This document shows positions 44,877 to 52,709 of a DNA stretch of 64,000 nucleotides, one piece after another. The first letter of the stretch is position 1; each line of letters opens with the position of its first letter. A model generated the notes under the pieces. It was not told the origin of the DNA, made no database searches, and was given only the letters and a program-made list of their open reading frames with translations. Origin of the DNA: Lachnospiraceae bacterium. Lineage in GTDB: Bacteria; Bacillota; Clostridia; Lachnospirales; Lachnospiraceae. The position numbers and the translations under genes are program-made. The DNA is taken from positions 211,754 through 275,753 of the forward strand of contig JAFUAB010000034.1 of NCBI GenBank assembly GCA_017460885.1. Reading direction: 5' to 3'.

Positions 44877-47348
44877 TTAGTGTGTATCCGACGATTTCTT
44901 TCTGATCGAAAGGATCAAAAATACTATACCGGCTGCCAGACAAAGGATCAGGATACTCAATGTAATGGCAAGGATCACCGGATAACGTTCGGGATCGGCA
45001 AGATGTACCATACGTCCGTAAGTCATCATGCCATCCGAATCATAGATATCATAATCCACATAATAATCATCTTCGTAGTAGTCATCATCATCATAGTAAT
45101 AATCTTCATCATCTTCATACAGATCAGCCTCATCTACGGCATTTTCCGCAAGCAGGCTGCTGAGATCCGAGGTAGATTTACCCGTTCCGCCGTTAGCGAT
45201 ATCATCAGCTGCGGCATTGAGTTCATCCATGGTCATCAACCCTGTTCCGGGAAGTGAAGTTGATGATGACGACCCTGTATCGGAATCGGATGTTGTATCC
45301 AGATCGGACAGGCTGCTGCCGGTACTGCCTGAGGACTTGGATCCTGAGGAGGTACTGCTCGAAGTGCTGCTGCCTGTCGACCCTGCAGTCTTACTGCTCG
45401 AGGAGCTTGTCGTTCCGCTCGGGGTCGTGGACTTGGATGATGTAGTGTTTGCGGCACCTGTAGTAGATGTTTTAGTAGTTGTATTTGTACCGCTGGTTGT
45501 ATTCGTAGACGTATTACTTTTTACAGTATAAGAATGTGTTTTATTTGTTCCAATTATATAGTTTTTACAAGAGGTTCCGGTTAACTCACCAGAAAATGTC
45601 ACTCCACTTGTATCGGATGATATAACATAGGATCTAGCACTAACACTATCTCCGTTCACCGTTCCAGATACAGATGGCGTGATCGCACTGCTACTGTATG
45701 AATTAGGCCAGGTAAGAGAAACAGACTTTGGTGTAATGGTCACAGTCTGACTCCCGTACACATCATCATATCCATCAGCTGTAACTTTATAAACTATATT
45801 ATATGTACCAACATCCTTGCATACAGGATGATTCTCAGAATAATTTGTTGAAGTAGACAACCTATATACGGTTTTTGTTGAAACATTATTACCCGAAGAA
45901 TCCTTCGCAGAAACCGTGATATTATGAGAATTCCCATCATATACTTTTGACACAGGACTGGATGAAACCGTCATTATACCCTTTGAATCACTTATCGTCA
46001 AAGCCCCGTCTTTTACAATAACAAACGTGACATCAAAATTTGTATTTGTGTTTTTAAAATCTTCTGCGGCAAGCCCCATGTAATACACACCAACAGCTGT
46101 ACCCTTTGCAGTCGGCTGGCTCTCTATATTCTCACTGTAGTATTTAAAATCAGAAGTGGTATAACCGGTTTTATAACCTGCTTTATTAAATTCTTCACAA
46201 TCAATCGAAAGTTTACTATATCCAACTACAGATAATTCAGATCCAGTATAGGATTTTGTTTCTGATTTTCCGGTTATTTTAAGTGTTGCTTTAACAGGAC
46301 TAATCTTAACGGAAACATAGTTTTCCGTAGACGAGCTCGATGATGGATTATTGTAATTATCATCTAAAGCCCCTGTGACCTTGTAATACACTTTATATGT
46401 ACCTGCATTTTTTCCCTTGGGTATAGTACTACTATAATCGGCATCAGTTTCCAATTTAAACTTAACACTATCCTTGTATTTCGCGTCAATTGACACTAAA
46501 TCCTGGTCTGTCGTATTATAGGTCAATTCATTAACTGTAGGCTTGAAATCAGCTTTATTTATTGTAAAAGTTTTACTGACAGTTCCAATATAACCTTTCT
46601 TATCTACTGAAGTCGCCGGTAGTCCTTTAACATAAATAATACCAGTGCCAGCATTTATATTATTTGTATAAGTAACGGCATAATCCGTTGCCCCTTTAAG
46701 TTCATTTCCATTATATTTTACCGTTACCTCAGGTGTAATAGCCGATCCCGAATAAGTAAAAGTTGTTTCCTTGGTAGTAATTACAACAGAATCATCTGTA
46801 AGTATCTCAGATTCAGTTGTTGTGCATGATATTTTAAAATTGTACGATTTTGTAGAATCTGAACCTGTCCCTTTAAGAATAATATCGTAATTTACTTCAG
46901 CCCCTACAGTTCCAACAAATGTTATCATTCCATTTGAATACTGTAGGTTTGTGGTATCGTAAGTATCTACTGCTACGGTTGCTGAATCAATATCGAAATA
47001 CTGCAACAACTCATCAAGTGAAACACTCTTACCGGCTTTGACATAATTGTCTGACTCATAGAGGATCGATAAAACATATTTAATCTCAGTCGAAGCTGTA
47101 GGATCGGTTGCATCATCTGTATTCGTCGGAGTTTCATCTGCTGAATCAGATTGAGTACCATCCTCCTCATAACTTTCGGTTTGAAATGTGGTTTGAAACA
47201 TACTATCTGAGGGCAAATTAGCCCCTAATTGAATACCTGTTTCAGTTTCGTACTGTGTTTGCGCTGCATAAGAGACTCCTGTCATATTTCCAATACCCAG
47301 CGCAAATCCCAATATAAATGCCAAAGCTTTACATGTACTTCTATTCAT
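44877..47348 (-). CDS. Membrane-anchored surface protein B with MBG/Ig-like repeats and MTYGRM tail
   Basis: This 823-residue paralog of protein A has a signal peptide (1-29, ending SYAAQ), an acidic/Thr region (about 50-90), Ig/MBG repeats (about 180-580; FTYSGSAITPEVTVKYNGNE and SKVYDGNSHNITVSAKD) and a long Ser/Thr/Gly stretch (about 600-690). Then come an acidic Tyr/Asp run (DDEDYYYDDDDYYEDDYY) and the shared ending MTYGRMVHLADPERYPVI (775-792), a membrane helix and IRKKSSDTH. TGAGGAATAAATT precedes the ATG. From about 45530 to 47340 the DNA is clearly more AT-rich than the 3' part and the neighbours, suggesting a recombined or imported repeat region. The ATG overlaps the stop of a possible 52-codon ORF. 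Confidence 0.88.
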   Translation of the reverse strand: MNRSTCKALAFILGFALGIGNMTGVSYAAQTQYETETGIQLGANLPSDSMFQTTFQTESYEEDGTQSDSADETPTNTDDATDPTASTEIKYVLSILYESDNYVKAGKSVSLDELLQYFDIDSATVAVDTYDTTNLQYSNGMITFVGTVGAEVNYDIILKGTGSDSTKSYNFKISCTTTESEILTDDSVVITTKETTFTYSGSAITPEVTVKYNGNELKGATDYAVTYTNNINAGTGIIYVKGLPATSVDKKGYIGTVSKTFTINKADFKPTVNELTYNTTDQDLVSIDAKYKDSVKFKLETDADYSSTIPKGKNAGTYKVYYKVTGALDDNYNNPSSSSSTENYVSVKISPVKATLKITGKSETKSYTGSELSVVGYSKLSIDCEEFNKAGYKTGYTTSDFKYYSENIESQPTAKGTAVGVYYMGLAAEDFKNTNTNFDVTFVIVKDGALTISDSKGIMTVSSSPVSKVYDGNSHNITVSAKDSSGNNVSTKTVYRLSTSTNYSENHPVCKDVGTYNIVYKVTADGYDDVYGSQTVTITPKSVSLTWPNSYSSSAITPSVSGTVNGDSVSARSYVISSDTSGVTFSGELTGTSCKNYIIGTNKTHSYTVKSNTSTNTTSGTNTTTKTSTTGAANTTSSKSTTPSGTTSSSSSKTAGSTGSSTSSSTSSGSKSSGSTGSSLSDLDTTSDSDTGSSSSTSLPGTGLMTMDELNAAADDIANGGTGKSTSDLSSLLAENAVDEADLYEDDEDYYYDDDDYYEDDYYVDYDIYDSDGMMTYGRMVHLADPERYPVILAITLSILILCLAAGIVFLILSIRKKSSDTH

Positions 47349-47503
47349 AATTTATTCCTCAGAAACCTCAGTTTCATCAAACCCATATCATTGAGCATTT
47401 GCCATACACGTTTGGTTCTGTCTTTCTCAGAACATTGCGGCCAACCCTTCTCTAAAATATGTGGCCGCAGGAACATGAACCTTGCGATATTGCAATGCGA
47501 CAT
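47345..47503 (-). CDS. Possible 52-residue basic peptide gene in the foldback element
   Basis: The ORF runs from ATG at 47503 to a TGA that overlaps the ATG of surface protein B (ATGA). The product is rich in Lys/Arg and has an amphipathic end (QMLNDMGLMKLRFLRNKL). The same frame continues upstream past TGA and TAG with more protein-like text (AMLMVAHPVFLRNIDRV). This may be a decayed gene end, or the open frame may be a by-product of the inverted repeat. No RBS precedes the ATG. Confidence 0.25.
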   Translation of the reverse strand: MSHCNIARFMFLRPHILEKGWPQCSEKDRTKRVWQMLNDMGLMKLRFLRNKL

Positions 47504-47698
47504 TGGAGCGAGTCCGTCGTGTTTCTTGGAAATATCTCACTATCCCAGGGGAAAACCCGCACGGATGCGGGTTTTAGGCTCGACGAGAATGGATTCGAGT
47601 CTCGAGCCGCCCCGTAAGTCTTTACAAACTCTGTCGATATTTCTTAGAAACACAGGATGAGCGACCATGAGCATTGCAATGTCGTAATGTTCATGATC
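47436..47698. repeat. Large foldback element with ~65-nt imperfect inverted-repeat arms
   Basis: Arms 47471-47536 and 47636-47698 are complementary with few mismatches at both ends of the arm (47471-47498 with 47671-47698; 47519-47536 with 47636-47653) and a looser middle. The centre (47537-47635) contains two perfect hairpins: AAAACCCGC/GCGGGTTTT (47552-47575) and GGCTCGA/TCGAGCC (47577-47608). Outside the left arm is another hairpin, TGCGGCCA/TGGCCGCA (47436-47469). It may be a structured RNA or a non-autonomous mobile element (MITE). Confidence 0.65.
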
Positions 47699-47866
47699 TC
47701 TCGGCTCTTATGTCAACTTACATAATAACACACATTATTGCACTTGTACACAAAAATAATTCGTCATTATGCACAATACCGTAAACTCCCTAAAATATAG
47801 GGACAGAGTTTCCTCGCATCTTCGCATATAGCTCTATTATCCACATTTTTCTATATCTCGGTTATC

Positions 47867-47895
47867 TTGTTCGCTTTGCCAAAAAGCTATATAAT
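47867..47895 (+). promoter_or_regulatory. Consensus-like promoter before the truncated Rpn-like ORF
   Basis: TTGTTC (47867-47872), a 17-bp spacer and TATAAT (47890-47895). About 70 bp separate it from the ATG at 47967. Confidence 0.55.
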
Positions 47896-47966
47896 GATCC
47901 CGAAGATGATTCTACCCACTTTCATTTGAAAGTCTGTCAGAGAAACAGGATGCATTCCGGAGAGTA

Positions 47967-48308
47967 ATGGATCTGGTCGAAAGAATGTCCGATGACAAGC
48001 TGAAGGGTTTCATTTTATCCGGTATGATGGTTTTTGGAGATAAAGTCATACTTCCGGAGGATGCGGAGGAGATAAGGAGGAAAATTATGTCTAATCCACT
48101 TGAAAGAATGATCGAACAAGAGCTGCAGGCGGCGTATGACAGGGCGATAGCGGATACTACGAAGAAGGTTACTGAAGAGGTCACCGAATCCGTTTCATCC
48201 CGGATTGCCAGAAATATGTTGATGCAAGGGGATTCCGTGGATAAAATCGCAATGACAACGGAAATGTCAGTCGAAGCTGTCAAACAGTTGCAGGCAGCTA
48301 TGGCATAA
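47967..48308 (+). CDS. Truncated Rpn / PD-(D/E)XK transposase-like protein, C-terminal part only
   Basis: The 113-residue product matches the C-terminal end of Rpn (recombination-promoting nuclease) or PD-(D/E)XK transposase-like proteins: MDLVERMSDDKLKGFILSGM, NPLERMIEQELQAAYDRAIA, and an end shaped like a helix-turn-helix (SVDKIAMTTEMSVEAVKQLQ). Family text continues upstream in frame (FESLSEKQDAFRRV) back to 47910, where a TGA ends it, so the nuclease domain is missing. GGAGAGTA before the ATG and the promoter at 47867-47895 mean the fragment could still be expressed. It is either a pseudogene remnant or a stand-alone C-terminal domain like the internal small proteins made from rpn genes. 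Confidence 0.6.
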   Translation: MDLVERMSDDKLKGFILSGMMVFGDKVILPEDAEEIRRKIMSNPLERMIEQELQAAYDRAIADTTKKVTEEVTESVSSRIARNMLMQGDSVDKIAMTTEMSVEAVKQLQAAMA

Positions 48309-48341
48309 AATGGTACAAGCATCATAATTTCAGTGGCAGAG

Positions 48342-51300
48342 CTATTCAAAACGCTCTGCCTCATCCTGCTTTGCGTAGAATTTCTTCATGCCGACGATCT
48401 CGGTAATACGTCTGCAGCACTCATCGTAGAACCCATCCTCATAATGCACGATATGGGCTCCGCCCAAAGGAAAAGCATCCGAAGCATTATACTCTCCGGC
48501 TATATCTATGACCCTGCAGCCGGTGATCTCTTCAAACAGATCCTCAAACTTCTTCACATATATTTTTTTATCGTCAAACGCAGGATCAAACTTTAGTCTC
48601 TGCAGTTCTCCGTCCAGGTCGAGATATTCATCCTTCAGATCTATCTTTACAAGTATTATGTTCTTACCGTATTTCTCCCTGATAAACTCTGCGAACTTCC
48701 TGAAACTGTCTACTGCCTCATTATCGAACACATCATCAAAAAGATACGTCGTCTGCTTTCCTCTTCCGATTTCTTTAAAGAAGGCCGTCCTCTTGATAAA
48801 ATCATCAAGTTCAAGATAGTCATCACCGATCTTGCACACCTCGGTAACAAGATCATACAGATCCACAACGATCCACTCGGCCGCGCGATCCTTAAGTCTC
48901 TCTATGCCGTCATGCTTAACCGAGCCGATCATGGTATGCATCCGCCATGCATTGTTCTCATAATACGATACATCTGAGGGAGTATCTATATCCATCGGCT
49001 CGTTAAACGCAAGTATCGCAGGCTGCTTGAAAATATAATTGGCAACTACGATATCTTCATTTCTCGAAACACTCGTACGTGTGATACAGCTTCCCCAGAT
49101 ATCAATATTAGCCTTCTTGTGGGCGAAGTCCGCAATATACTCCTCCCTGTTATCCAGATGTGATGAAGCAAAAGGTATCTCGGCTATCGACACGGGATAA
49201 TCCATAAGCTCGGTCAGCTGCGCAGCATAGTTCTTATTGATATTAAATCCGTACCGAAGCATCAACGCCTCTTCCTTACGGGAAGGTAGCCTGTTGTTAT
49301 CTATTGCCAGGATCGCGCCGGCAGCGGTAATGATCTCGGAAGAAAGCTCCGTAAACCTCTCCATATCCTCAAGCGCTTTGATCCCTTTTTGTTTAAGGGA
49401 TACGATATCAGTCGCAAACTCAGACACAAAACTGCGTGAGGTATTCATGATCAGCATACCGGCGGCATCGCCCTTGTCGACAAGCCAATTCCAATAGGAC
49501 CTTGCGGAGCAATTGTCATAGTATCTGATCACCCTGTGTATCCACAGATCATCATCCTGCTCGTAATGGTAAGTCCGGGCATTTCGGGAAAAGATCATAT
49601 CCAGCCGGTTTCGTACATCGGTATAGAATGCGGGTTCAAAATCCGTGCGCCGGTTTCCGCAAGCCGCATCCCCGAAGTAGTAACCGGAAATATCTATCAC
49701 CACGGGATGGGCAAGCTCGATAAACGCCTGCTCCAAAAACTGCAGTCTCTCATTGATACGAGCTTCATTCCTTCCGTTTCTGAGCTGGTCATATACCACT
49801 CTTCGGTCATTTATATCAAGTCTCAGCAAAATGATCCTTGATGATCCAAAGCTGTTCTTCAGGGCGGTACATAACCCGGATATTATCACTGCGGCATCAA
49901 ATGTATCGTCCTCCGCCGCCGTAAGCATGTCAAGCATTACATATGAACCGGTACCGTATTCCCGGACATAGCTGTCGATCTCTCCGGAATCAAGTATTGC
50001 CGCAAAACTATTTCCGCAGTGTTTAAGCTCCGCATCATACTGAATGGTATCATCAAATATCTTTTCCATGATCCCGGAACCTATACAAAGGATATGCGGC
50101 TTATCCTCGGGGATCACATTACCAAGGATCCCGTTTATACGGCGATATGCAGCTTCCTGTCCGTCATTGACCGGTCTCTCGACACATACCACCTTCATTC
50201 CGGCCGGATGCAGTTCGCTGTAAAAAGGTATATATGAACAATTACCCTGTACATCATCATGGTTTTTGGTAAGTCTGAGCACCAGTGCCGCACCGTCCCT
50301 GTTTCCCTTCATTTCATTCATCGTCGTAATGAAATTTCCGAGGGAATACGCACAGAGGACTTTTCTGCCGTTCTCCGTCTCAATGATCTCCGCCTTCTGC
50401 AAAAGATGGGGATGTGAGCCTATTATCAGATCCGCTCCGCACTCTGCGATGAAACGGGCTTCCTCACTCTGTGATCGCGTGACCGATACGGAATTCATAT
50501 TGCCCCAGTGCATGCACACAACAATATAGTCGGTATCGTCGGATTTTGCGATCCGGATCAGTTCCGACACAAGCTCACGGCTGTAACGCCCGATATTTCT
50601 GAAGCCGGGCGAATCATCGGTTTCCATCTCCCGCCCGTTACATATCATACAAAGTGAAATAAGTGCAACACGTATACCGCCCGCATCGATATAGACCGGA
50701 TTATCGAAGAATGTGCCGGAATTAGACATTTTGTGCCGGCGTATGTTTGAAACAGTAGACTTAAGCCCTATGCTCCCACCGTCACAGTTATGGTTATTGG
50801 CTGTGATCAGAACATCAAACCCCGCTCTTTTGAGGGCTCTAAGGAAGGTAGACGGAGAATTGCAGTTTGGTGCACCGTTCGGAAGCCTGCTCTCCTCGTA
50901 TTCATACGGAAGCGAATCACAGATCACCGTCTCGAGAACGCCGACCCTTGCGTCGGCAAACGAAAGTCTTTTGCGTATAAAAGACATAGAATCCGTGAAA
51001 TCATAGTTTCGCGGATAAGCATCCCGCTGATGTCTGTAAGCACACATCAGATCTCCGGTAAACACGATGCTCCCGTTCAGTATACCCCTGAGCTCATTAC
51101 CCCGGCCGACACTGACATTGGTAACGGCGAAGTTTTCCTCATCCATGGCGGTAACGATCAGCGCATCACCGTCCGACAGTGCGATCACGGCACCGGTATC
51201 ATCAACCCTGACGACGTCCGGATTGGTGGACTCAAATATAACTTCGGGACGTGTGTTTTTGTATTCCCATTCGATCCTGGCGGTTTCTCCAACCTGCAGG

Positions 51301-51623
51301 CAAAGCTTGTTCTGTGCCTTAAGCACATTGCTTACAGGAATAAAGGAGACCTTATCCGAAGCCTGTCCGGTGATCTCCTCTCCATTTGCAGACAGAACAA
51401 AAGCTCTGATGTCTGCCAGATACTCGCTGCCATTCTTAAATCCCAGAACCGACTTGGGAGATTTCTCGGTACGCCTTGTTTTGATCGCTTTTTCGGGTGC
51501 TTCTGCGTTGTAATATGTCAGAAGATACCCGTCAGCGCCCTCCACCGGTTCAAAATGAGCCGTTGCGCATGTGTCCCCTGCTTCGATTTTGAAATTCTGA
51601 GGAATGCCAAGAGTATTATCCAT
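48342..51623 (-). CDS. CapA-family protein fused to Ig-like and DUF6270-like domains
   Basis: The 1093-residue protein has no signal peptide. Order of domains: a fibronectin-III-like module (about 5-95), a Big_2-like module (about 100-178, FESTNPDVVRVDDTGAVIAL), a CapA/PGA_cap metallophosphatase-type domain (about 185-470, with ITANNHNCDG, MHWGNMNS, GSHPHLLQKAE and YSLGNF), a region starting ILCIGSGIMEKIFDD that may be a degenerate SGNH-like domain, and a C-terminal DUF6270-like domain (838 to about 1080) with IWGSCITRTSV and DAFPLGGAHIVHYEDGFY. CapA proteins act in polyglutamate or capsule polymer handling; DUF6270 is often found in polysaccharide loci. The ATG at 51623 is used, with AAAGGATATTGAAT before it. 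It is third after tyrS and an aldolase. Confidence 0.85.
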   Translation of the reverse strand: MDNTLGIPQNFKIEAGDTCATAHFEPVEGADGYLLTYYNAEAPEKAIKTRRTEKSPKSVLGFKNGSEYLADIRAFVLSANGEEITGQASDKVSFIPVSNVLKAQNKLCLQVGETARIEWEYKNTRPEVIFESTNPDVVRVDDTGAVIALSDGDALIVTAMDEENFAVTNVSVGRGNELRGILNGSIVFTGDLMCAYRHQRDAYPRNYDFTDSMSFIRKRLSFADARVGVLETVICDSLPYEYEESRLPNGAPNCNSPSTFLRALKRAGFDVLITANNHNCDGGSIGLKSTVSNIRRHKMSNSGTFFDNPVYIDAGGIRVALISLCMICNGREMETDDSPGFRNIGRYSRELVSELIRIAKSDDTDYIVVCMHWGNMNSVSVTRSQSEEARFIAECGADLIIGSHPHLLQKAEIIETENGRKVLCAYSLGNFITTMNEMKGNRDGAALVLRLTKNHDDVQGNCSYIPFYSELHPAGMKVVCVERPVNDGQEAAYRRINGILGNVIPEDKPHILCIGSGIMEKIFDDTIQYDAELKHCGNSFAAILDSGEIDSYVREYGTGSYVMLDMLTAAEDDTFDAAVIISGLCTALKNSFGSSRIILLRLDINDRRVVYDQLRNGRNEARINERLQFLEQAFIELAHPVVIDISGYYFGDAACGNRRTDFEPAFYTDVRNRLDMIFSRNARTYHYEQDDDLWIHRVIRYYDNCSARSYWNWLVDKGDAAGMLIMNTSRSFVSEFATDIVSLKQKGIKALEDMERFTELSSEIITAAGAILAIDNNRLPSRKEEALMLRYGFNINKNYAAQLTELMDYPVSIAEIPFASSHLDNREEYIADFAHKKANIDIWGSCITRTSVSRNEDIVVANYIFKQPAILAFNEPMDIDTPSDVSYYENNAWRMHTMIGSVKHDGIERLKDRAAEWIVVDLYDLVTEVCKIGDDYLELDDFIKRTAFFKEIGRGKQTTYLFDDVFDNEAVDSFRKFAEFIREKYGKNIILVKIDLKDEYLDLDGELQRLKFDPAFDDKKIYVKKFEDLFEEITGCRVIDIAGEYNASDAFPLGGAHIVHYEDGFYDECCRRITEIVGMKKFYAKQDEAERFE

Positions 51624-51666
51624 ATTCAATATCCTTTTCGTAATCTGATATGCGGGATGTCAAAAA

Positions 51667-52680
51667 CTAAATGTTCTCAGACAACTCGATGTAGAACTGG
51701 CTGTAATCCTTCCTTCCCTTATCTATACACTCTATAGCAGCTCTGGGATGCTGGTTCAGAATGCCGGTAAGAATATAAGGAACATCATAGCCCCATTTTA
51801 CCCCGGATTCCCTGAGCGCAACAATATGCTTCTCGATAAACTTAAGTATCGGATCAATGCGGTACTTGGGATTCTTAAGGAATCCCAGCAGCAGCTCGCT
51901 GGGGCAGTTACCCGCACCACGGCCAAGGCTTGAAACAGTGGCATCCAGATAGCATACTCCAGCTCTGATGCCCTCTATCGTATTGGCAAACGCAAGCTGC
52001 TGATTATTGTGAGTATGAATACCTACCGTCTTGCCGTAAGCATCCGCTATATCGACATACATGGAGCATAATGCCTGAGCCTGCTCGGGATACAATGATC
52101 CGTAGCTGTCAACCACATAAATGATATCTACGCTTGATCTGGCTATCTGTTCGAGAGCTGCTGTTACATCCTCCTTGGATGATTTGGATACGGCCATTAT
52201 GTTACATGAGGTCTCATAGCCCTTGGCATGGGCGTCCTCTACCATGGCTACGGCCGCGGGTATAGTATTGATATAGGTCGCCACCCTGACAAGATCCACC
52301 GGAGAATGCTCACGATCCGATATATCGGTCTGATAATCACATCTCCCCACATCAGCCATAATGGAAATATCCATGGTCTCAGGGGATTTATCCGCCTGAA
52401 TGATCTCCCTGATGTCATTATCCGAGGCAAATTTCCATTTGCCGAATTTGTTGACATCAAACATCTCCCTGGATGCTCTGTAACCAAATTCCATGTAGTC
52501 AACGCCTGATCTGATATTAGCCAGATAGAGCTCTCTTGCAAACTCATCCGTAAACTTAAAATCATTGGTCAGTCCGCCGTCACGGAGTGTACAATCCAAT
52601 ACTCTCAGTTCGGGAGTATATGAAAGCAGTGTTCTTTCTGTCTTTTCCCTGGGTGCCTCATTGTTTCTTTTCAGCGGCAT
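51667..52680 (-). CDS. HMGL-like (DRE-TIM) aldolase-domain protein
   Basis: The 337-residue protein has the DRE-TIM metallolyase signature LRVLDCTLRDGGLTNDFKF (about 26-44) and the metal-binding histidines in TVGIHTHNNQQLAFANTIEG (about 205-224). It also has SLGRGAGNCPSELLLGF (about 238-254). It resembles 4-hydroxy-2-oxovalerate aldolase and other aldolase-domain proteins found in surface-polysaccharide clusters. Substrate not determined. The start at 52680 has AAAGGAGATAATCACA, a strong RBS; the ATG at 52713 overlaps tyrS. It lies between tyrS and the CapA fusion gene on the same strand, 43 bp from the latter. Confidence 0.85.
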   Translation of the reverse strand: MPLKRNNEAPREKTERTLLSYTPELRVLDCTLRDGGLTNDFKFTDEFARELYLANIRSGVDYMEFGYRASREMFDVNKFGKWKFASDNDIREIIQADKSPETMDISIMADVGRCDYQTDISDREHSPVDLVRVATYINTIPAAVAMVEDAHAKGYETSCNIMAVSKSSKEDVTAALEQIARSSVDIIYVVDSYGSLYPEQAQALCSMYVDIADAYGKTVGIHTHNNQQLAFANTIEGIRAGVCYLDATVSSLGRGAGNCPSELLLGFLKNPKYRIDPILKFIEKHIVALRESGVKWGYDVPYILTGILNQHPRAAIECIDKGRKDYSQFYIELSENI

Positions 52681-52709
52681 TGTGATTATCTCCTTTATCG
52701 TTTCTGCAT

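Noticed and set aside
47577-47612. tRNA-like 3' end (GATTCGAGTC in a hairpin)
   Set aside because: No acceptor, D or anticodon arms can be formed; the sequence is explained by a simple hairpin in the foldback element.
47229-47660. 143-codon plus-strand ORF across the foldback element
   Set aside because: Overlaps the start of surface protein B, has no RBS and crosses the inverted repeat; not supported as a gene.
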